Below, piece by piece: positions 58,804 through 64,000 of a stretch of DNA of 64,000 nucleotides (positions within the stretch are counted from its first letter, which is position 1; each line of letters opens with the position of its first letter). The notes below the pieces were generated by a model. It worked only from the letters and a program-made list of their open reading frames with translations, made no database searches and had not been told where the DNA came from. This DNA comes from Thysanoteuthis rhombus (taxonomy: Eukaryota; Mollusca; Cephalopoda; Oegopsida; Thysanoteuthidae): positions 3,553,322 to 3,617,321 of the forward strand of contig OY735237.1 in assembly GCA_963457665.1 (NCBI GenBank). Direction: 5' to 3'. Position numbers and translations under genes: made by a program.

Positions 58804-59299
58804 AATTCATGAAAGAAAAACAGATGTTAGTTCATATTAGGTAATCCACACAATTTTAACACTGACTGAGCGAGTATGTGGACCGACTTCCACGTTATGA
58901 ATCTACAGTGTAATTACATGTTTTGATGAATTGCTTTTATAGATATTATTTTTTTAGGAGTAAAAACTTATTTCATGAATGTGAACTATCATAGCAAAGG
59001 GGAGATAATTCGTTGAAGTCATAGTTCCGTTATTATATGAAAATAATATAGGACATTACTTTGGTAACTTGACGTAGGTTTGAGTGAGTTTTATTGACTT
59101 TATGTTACAATATAGCAGGTGAAATTTTTAGCAAATACACTAATTGCTGAGGAGAGATATTAGCTGAGAAATATCTGTGGAAGATAAATGAGTTGAGTCT
59201 GATTTGGGGTAAAGGTGAGATATAAATCTTAGGTTGTCGCTATGTTTTACAATAAATTTTATTGACGCAATGTTTTAGTGAAATTTTATGTATGAAATC

Positions 59300-59665
59300 A
59301 CCATAGCCCCACAAATAAACCGTCTGACTAACCAGCCAAGTGATATACAGATTCTTTGCTCATCTGTGCCTATGTGTGTCTCTCTGGGTACTCCTGGTCA
59401 CATCTTTTGGGCTGTACCCTGGAAAATATCTAAATTTTTTTTCTTTTTTTGTTTTTCCCCAAAAGTGTTTTTTAGTGTCTCTGTAGTTATTTTCGATCAA
59501 CAATGCCAAAATCTGGTGCTGGTATATATTTTTTGTTTTTTTTGTTGATAATTTTAGATAAAAGGTCTTTTTTTTTTCTTTTTTTTTTCCAATGATTTTT
59601 CAGATAAGTAATTCTTGTACACACACACAGTCTCAGGTGTTTCATTTATGCATGATATGGATATA
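59300..59665 (+). repeat. Dispersed repeat family R2, copy 3
   Basis: CTAACCAGCCAAGTGATATA, CTCCTGGTCACATCTTTTGG, CAACAATGCCAAAATCTGGT, GATAATTTTAGATAAAAGGT and CAGATAAGTAATTCTTGTAC in family order. Confidence 0.66.
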
Positions 59666-61366
59666 TATAACATTTTCTTTTTCCGTTGCTCCAAGACAGT
59701 CGCTGTGCATTATTAAAATCAATCATACATAAAAAAAATAAAAAGATACATTAAAGAAAAAATAGTATTATCACCTTGTTCCACTGTGTCATTATGAAGT
59801 GCATTTGCCACTTATCAAATCTGTTATCTTAGCTCAGTACATCACAATGAATATAAAGTGAATTTTAGATACTTCCATATACTTTTTACAAAAGATTTTT
59901 TTCAAATTTATTGCAATAATATAAAAACTTTCTTTGCAGTTTTAGTTTCAACTGCAAGAAAATAGCATAAAATCTGTCATTGAAAAAAGTAATATTACTT
60001 TTGCTCATTTAAAACAGGTTGGATATTAATCAAGATGTCAAGTCACTTAAAAAAAGGAGTGGATGTTTTGAAGAAATATTTCCATAAGTTTTTTTCTGCA
60101 AAATACTCTTTACATTAAAGAATTATTTCATAAATGAAAGAGTAACTAAAAATTCTATTGAAATCTGGTTATTAATTAATTTTTAGTAGAATTTTAAAGT
60201 CTAGGTGTGTGTCACTAAAAGATTCTCTAATTCAAATTATTGCGTCAAACTGTTTTGCCCAATGTAAACAAAATTTGAAAGACAAAAAATTTCAGTTTTA
60301 TATTGTAGACACAATTAATTTTTATATCAGAATTTTCTATAATTTCTTTTCTTACTAGTGACACAAAGATTATTGCAATAATTTTAACATTTTACAAGTT
60401 TTAGGCATTTTTATCAATACATGTTTAGTTAAAAATCAGTAACGGTTGTTATCAAAAGTGCATGGTGGTACCTTCAAGTAGTGTTTAGCGTTCCTCATGT
60501 AAATTTCAGAACATTGGTGTTGGTGATTGGGAAGATGATTCTTGACTTTTCCACAGGCCTGATCGTACCAGATGAAACTAATTGCCGAATGGAGAGGTTT
60601 CAGTTATTCATATATGTTTATCAAAATATAGGGAAACCAAGATATATATATTTCAACACTTCAAATAAGACTCTTATAGGTGCATCATCTATCTCCCTCA
60701 AGCTCCTCTTGGCAATTTGCAGGACCAGCCCCAGGGTTTATTGTGTCTTGGGAAAGCTGAACTTCTGTTCTCTTCAAAGTATATAGTATTATCTTATATT
60801 CCCCCTAAATTCTGACCTCGCATCAGGGAATTTTCTTATCTTGACTGTTTTTTGTTAATTTTTCCTTTTGTATTATTTTCCTACTTTTTCAGACAAATGA
60901 CAAATAACTTGATGCCCTAGGCGACTATCTATTTTGCTGTTACGTGGGTCGACCCCAGCAATTAGTCTAACCAGTTACAGGAGGTCCTGTCAAGAATGAA
61001 AATAGTTATGGGAGAGAATTACAAGAGCATCGTGGTTGGCAGAGTAGTTGCGATAAAAAGCAACTGGATTTGAAGGAAATTAATGGTGGACAATGCTTCA
61101 TGCAATAAAAATTCAAGATGATATTGCTATCACTAATTCTACTAGTGGACATGGGAAGAATAACTTCAATATGGCACTAAACCATCATTGTAAAAGGAAG
61201 GTAAATTCAAAAGTTAGATTTTATCTTCTACTAACAGTAAAGCTCTTGTAGCTCAAGTATAGAGCAGCTGTCACGGGAAAACAAGGTTTCCCAGACCAAA
61301 GGAATGCAAGTTGAATTTCATTGAGAGTTTATTCTTTGATTCCAATCTTCACTGTTTGATAATGGC
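59666..61366. other. No gene recognised
   Basis: AT-rich. The ORF at 60481-60786 has no identifiable domain; GGCCTGATCGTACCAGATGA and flanks may be an old repeat. Confidence 0.4.
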
Positions 61367-61818
61367 TGCAGACCAGGGATCAGCAATTTATTTATTTTTT
61401 CTAATTTTCTTTTTTTTTTTTTTTTGTAATGGCCCAATTTGTCTAGTTTTTCCCTTGACTTTCATGTATATTACATCATATCTTATTTATAGAAATTTGA
61501 CCTTGGGACCTATGAATTTGAAATATATACACTGCAAGTAAAAAGTAATATAAAAGTCTGTATTAATTTATACAGTCAGTTTAATAGCAGATAATAGTTC
61601 TCCCAAAAACCAACATTTGTGCAAAGATTATGGTCTTTTATTGACCTCAGTATACAATGCAATTCTTATGTAAGAAAAGATTGAACAAATCATGACACAA
61701 AAGTCTATCTAGAAGCCACTGACTGCCTGATGACCCACAAATACATAAAATTTGAAGTTTTTGAGGAAAGGTCCAAGGCTGTTAATGGCCCATTTGTGTG
61801 CTGTGACCGACCCCCACT
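61367..61818. mobile_element. Possible hAT-like non-autonomous element
   Basis: Left CAGGGATCAGCAATTTATTT and, inverted at the right, CAGTGGGGGTCGGTCACAGC resemble the CAGGGGTCGGCAA ends of hAT elements. AATGGCCCAATTTG and AAATGGGCCATT follow inside each end. Target duplication not evident. Confidence 0.28.
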
Positions 61819-62019
61819 GTAGACTGATAATCTGAATAGTAATGGAGAGCAACTGAAATCAAGATGAAAAAAATTTAAGTCAAAAATCTATTATGTTTAA
61901 TTAACTCTTAAATTCATAAACTGCTTTTTACCTCTCCTAAACAGTGGAAATCTCCAAGGAATGGAATTTTTTTTAAATGGAACTTTTTTGTGAATTGAAT
62001 AGAAAATTAGAATTTCAAA

Positions 62020-62470
62020 TGATGGGTCTGGTTAGTCAATCAATAGAAACCATCATGTGACCAATGTCTCCTGGCAGCATGACATATTGGGGGTGATCAA
62101 TTGAAAAAATTTAAAGGGGGTGAATGATGAATAAGTTACTTCTCTTGCCTTTTTATTGGGCAATGATCACTAAAAAAGTGAATTTTCAACCCCCCAAAAA
62201 CAGGCAGTCACAAACTAAGTGATCAGTTTGGCATTAACTTACATTGTAAATTGAACCCCCATAAAAAACTCATTTAGGGAGGGAATTTTCAAAAGTCAAA
62301 AGAGCCTTTTTTTCCTGAACATAATGAATGAATGTTCAAATTTTCAGCCTCGTAGCTCCATCGGTGCAGCCTGTACACATGATATAAACATAGCCAGCCA
62401 GTCGACCAACTTGAAACCTGAAGAAACTTATTTTGACAGGTTTGGTTGATAGTCTAATAATGTAAAAGTG
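62020..62470 (+). repeat. Dispersed repeat family R1, copy 3
   Basis: AATAGAAACCATCATGTGAC, GGGGGTGATCAATTGAAAA, GTGATCAGTTTGGCATTAAC, TTACATTGTAAATTGAACCC, CATAGCCAGCCAGTCGACCA and CAACTTGAAACCTGAAGAAA. Its right end is about 155 bp upstream of the zinc-finger gene's 5'-UTR exon. Confidence 0.72.
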
Positions 62471-62625
62471 CAAAGGAACTAACTCTGATCAAAAGTTATT
62501 CCCTTTGGTTTAAGATTTGTTGTTTTTTTGTTTTTTTTTGTATGAATTTTTAGTTCAAAGTGGAAAATGTTTTTTTCTGCTTATTGTGGTTGATATGATT
62601 CTTATAAGTATTTATTTTCTTGCAG

Positions 62626-62748
62626 GCTATGCTGAGTGAAAATACCAAAGATAGTATTCTTGTAATTCATGGAAATTCATCAGATGATCTAAGAGAGAAA
62701 TTAAATATCTGCTGCTTCAAACATGTAGATTCACCAGATGGTGGATGA
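62626..62748 (+). CDS. Upstream small ORF on a probable 5'-UTR exon of the zinc-finger gene
   Basis: A strong acceptor (TATTTATTTTCTTGCAG) at 62625 is followed three bases later by ATG (62629) and a 39-codon ORF ending TGA at 62746-62748. The peptide starts MLSENTKDSILVIHGNSSDD and has no domain I know. I infer that this exon belongs to the transcript of the zinc-finger gene 330 bp downstream, where a uORF would dampen translation. Alternatively it is a coding exon spliced elsewhere, since no clear donor is seen soon after. Confidence 0.38.
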   Translation, partial: AMLSENTKDSILVIHGNSSDDLREKLNICCFKHVDSPDGG

Positions 62749-63079
62749 TGATACGTTTTATCAAATGGAGATAAAGATTATCGAAATTATGTTTTGGGGT
62801 ATATGACAGTATTCCCTAAACTTTTTTCGGCAGTGACATTGAATATAGAATTTTTTTTTCGCAACAGAAATAATTTCAGTTTTTCTCCATTTGGTTTTAT
62901 GCAACAAATGTTTTCCCAAATTTCATTTCAATAATCAAGTACAAACATTTGATGTGAACAGATTTGATTTCCTTATCCAGACTTATGACTGATATCTATC
63001 TCCTATCAGGTTTTTAAACAAGAACCTTATCTTCAAAAACTAAAAACTTGTAATTCAAGTTAAATGCATATATTTCCCT

Positions 63080-64000
63080 ATGGAAATGGAAGAAGTTGCT
63101 GATATAATTGTTGGGGGTACAGGAAATTGTTTCGATTTTGCTGAAAACCTCCCTTCACCGAAAACAGAGGAAGGTTGTCAAAACAATTTTCCAGATTTAT
63201 CCAATTTCAGACTATGTATAAAAACTAATGCGAAAGAAAAACGCTTTGACTGTATAACTTGTGGTTCGAGATTTGCTACAAAAACGCAGCTCAAGAAACA
63301 TATGTGGACCCACACTGGTGAAAAACCATTCTTTTGTGACATTTGTGGAGCAAGATTTGCGTATGGCTCAGCCCAACAAGTACATAGGAGAATACATACA
63401 GGAGAAAAACCCTTCAGCTGTGATATTTGTGGACAGAAGTTTACGGTGAATACAAGTTTGAAGACGCATATGCGAACTCACACGGGAGAGAAACCTTTCA
63501 ACTGTGATTTTTGTGATTCAAAATTTTCCAACCAATCAGGCCTGAAAAATCATTTGCGGACACACACCGGAGAAAAACCATTCGACTGTCAAATCTGTGG
63601 GTCAAGATTTTCAAACAGTTCTAGCTTGAAAAATCATGTGCGTACACATACTGGAGAAAAACCATTTCATTGTGAGAGTTGCCCGTCAAAATTCACTTCT
63701 GGTTCACAATTAAAGACTCACATGAAAACACACAGTGGAGAGAAACCACACCACTGTGAGATTTGTGGAGCGAGATTTACTGTGAATATATCTTTGAAAA
63801 GACATATCTGGACACATACAGGAGAGAAACCATATAAATGTGAGATGTGTGGATCGAAATTTGCAGACCATTCAACTTGGAGAAAGCATATACGTCGACA
63901 CACAGGAGAAAAACCGTTTCAGTGTCAGACTTGCGGCTCCCGATTTTCCGATCCTTCTGGTTTGAGAAGTCATAAAAAAACACATACAGGAGAAAAACCT
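63080..64000 (+). CDS. Tandem C2H2 zinc-finger protein (3'-partial, nine fingers in window)
   Basis: ATG at 63080 is the first Met after an in-frame stop at 63041, and the frame stays open to the window edge (307 codons). Residues 1-55 form an acidic leader without a KRAB, SCAN or BTB domain. From residue 56, nine perfect 28-residue C2H2 modules follow, each CxxC-x12-HxxxH with TGEKP-type linkers (finger 6 linker SGEKP). The pattern is [F/Y/H]xCxxC...FxxxxxLxxHxxxH. The last linker ends exactly at the edge, so more fingers follow. Helix position 4 is Leu in seven fingers but Gln in finger 2 and Trp in finger 8. Contact residues (-1,2,3,6) vary among fingers, e.g. T-T-Q-K, V-T-S-T, N-S-G-N, D-S-T-K. 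Likely a nuclear DNA-binding regulator. Intronless coding and near-identical linkers fit the lineage-expanded C2H2 genes of cephalopods. Confidence 0.95.
   Translation, partial: MEMEEVADIIVGGTGNCFDFAENLPSPKTEEGCQNNFPDLSNFRLCIKTNAKEKRFDCITCGSRFATKTQLKKHMWTHTGEKPFFCDICGARFAYGSAQQVHRRIHTGEKPFSCDICGQKFTVNTSLKTHMRTHTGEKPFNCDFCDSKFSNQSGLKNHLRTHTGEKPFDCQICGSRFSNSSSLKNHVRTHTGEKPFHCESCPSKFTSGSQLKTHMKTHSGEKPHHCEICGARFTVNISLKRHIWTHTGEKPYKCEMCGSKFADHSTWRKHIRRHTGEKPFQCQTCGSRFSDPSGLRSHKKTHTGEKP

Overview
The window looks like AT-rich, repeat-dense, intron-containing animal DNA. A cephalopod or other lophotrochozoan mollusc is my best guess, but this is inference. It rests on a C2H2 zinc-finger gene of the massively expanded type, GIY-YIG Penelope-like elements (PLEs), RTE-type LINE 3' ends, tRNA- and 5S-derived SINEs and abundant (TA)n tracts. 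I see no operons, ribosome-binding sites, CRISPR arrays or prokaryotic features.

Host genes occupy very little of the window. Left end (+): the last three exons of an SH2-domain gene (385-501, 6660-6801, 8226-8354). They join in phase across introns of about 6.2 and 1.4 kb, and the SH2 domain is divided between the first two. Right end (+): a tandem C2H2 zinc-finger gene starting at 63080 runs off the window after nine fingers. Its likely 5'-UTR exon, with a 39-codon upstream ORF, is at 62626-62748. A possible lone terminal exon lies at 52194-52441.

The rest is mobile and simple-sequence DNA. (i) Eleven 5'-truncated RTE-type LINE 3' ends (0.6-1.2, 4.2-4.6, 12.7-14.5, 18.7, 21.2-21.6, 26.9-27.5 and 31.9-32.2 kb), including a head-to-head pair at 0.6-1.2 kb. 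(ii) Two PLE lineages: a GIY-YIG fragment at 1.7-2.3 kb, and a nearly complete but broken element at 34.4-38.1 kb with RT (YIDD) and GIY-YIG domains. (iii) PLE tails at 2.3-3.06, 5.7-6.0, 16.46-16.6, 37.85-38.1 and 46.4-47.4 kb, many beside (TA)n tracts. (iv) SINE-like units and several unnamed dispersed families, each with 2-4 copies. (v) Tandem arrays: a GGTCA-rich array at 32.87-33.84 kb, a ~180-bp array at 55.0-56.1 kb and a polypyrimidine minisatellite at 42.78-43.25 kb.

The most interesting signal is in the PLE tails. Several fold by eye as minimal type-I hammerhead ribozymes (CUGANGA core, stem II, GAAA, short helix III). Two copies keep stem I through a compensatory base-pair change, and another has intact core residues with a palindromic helix III. 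PLEs are known to carry hammerhead motifs; what is notable here is the number of families, the covariation and the association with (TA)n tracts within one window.
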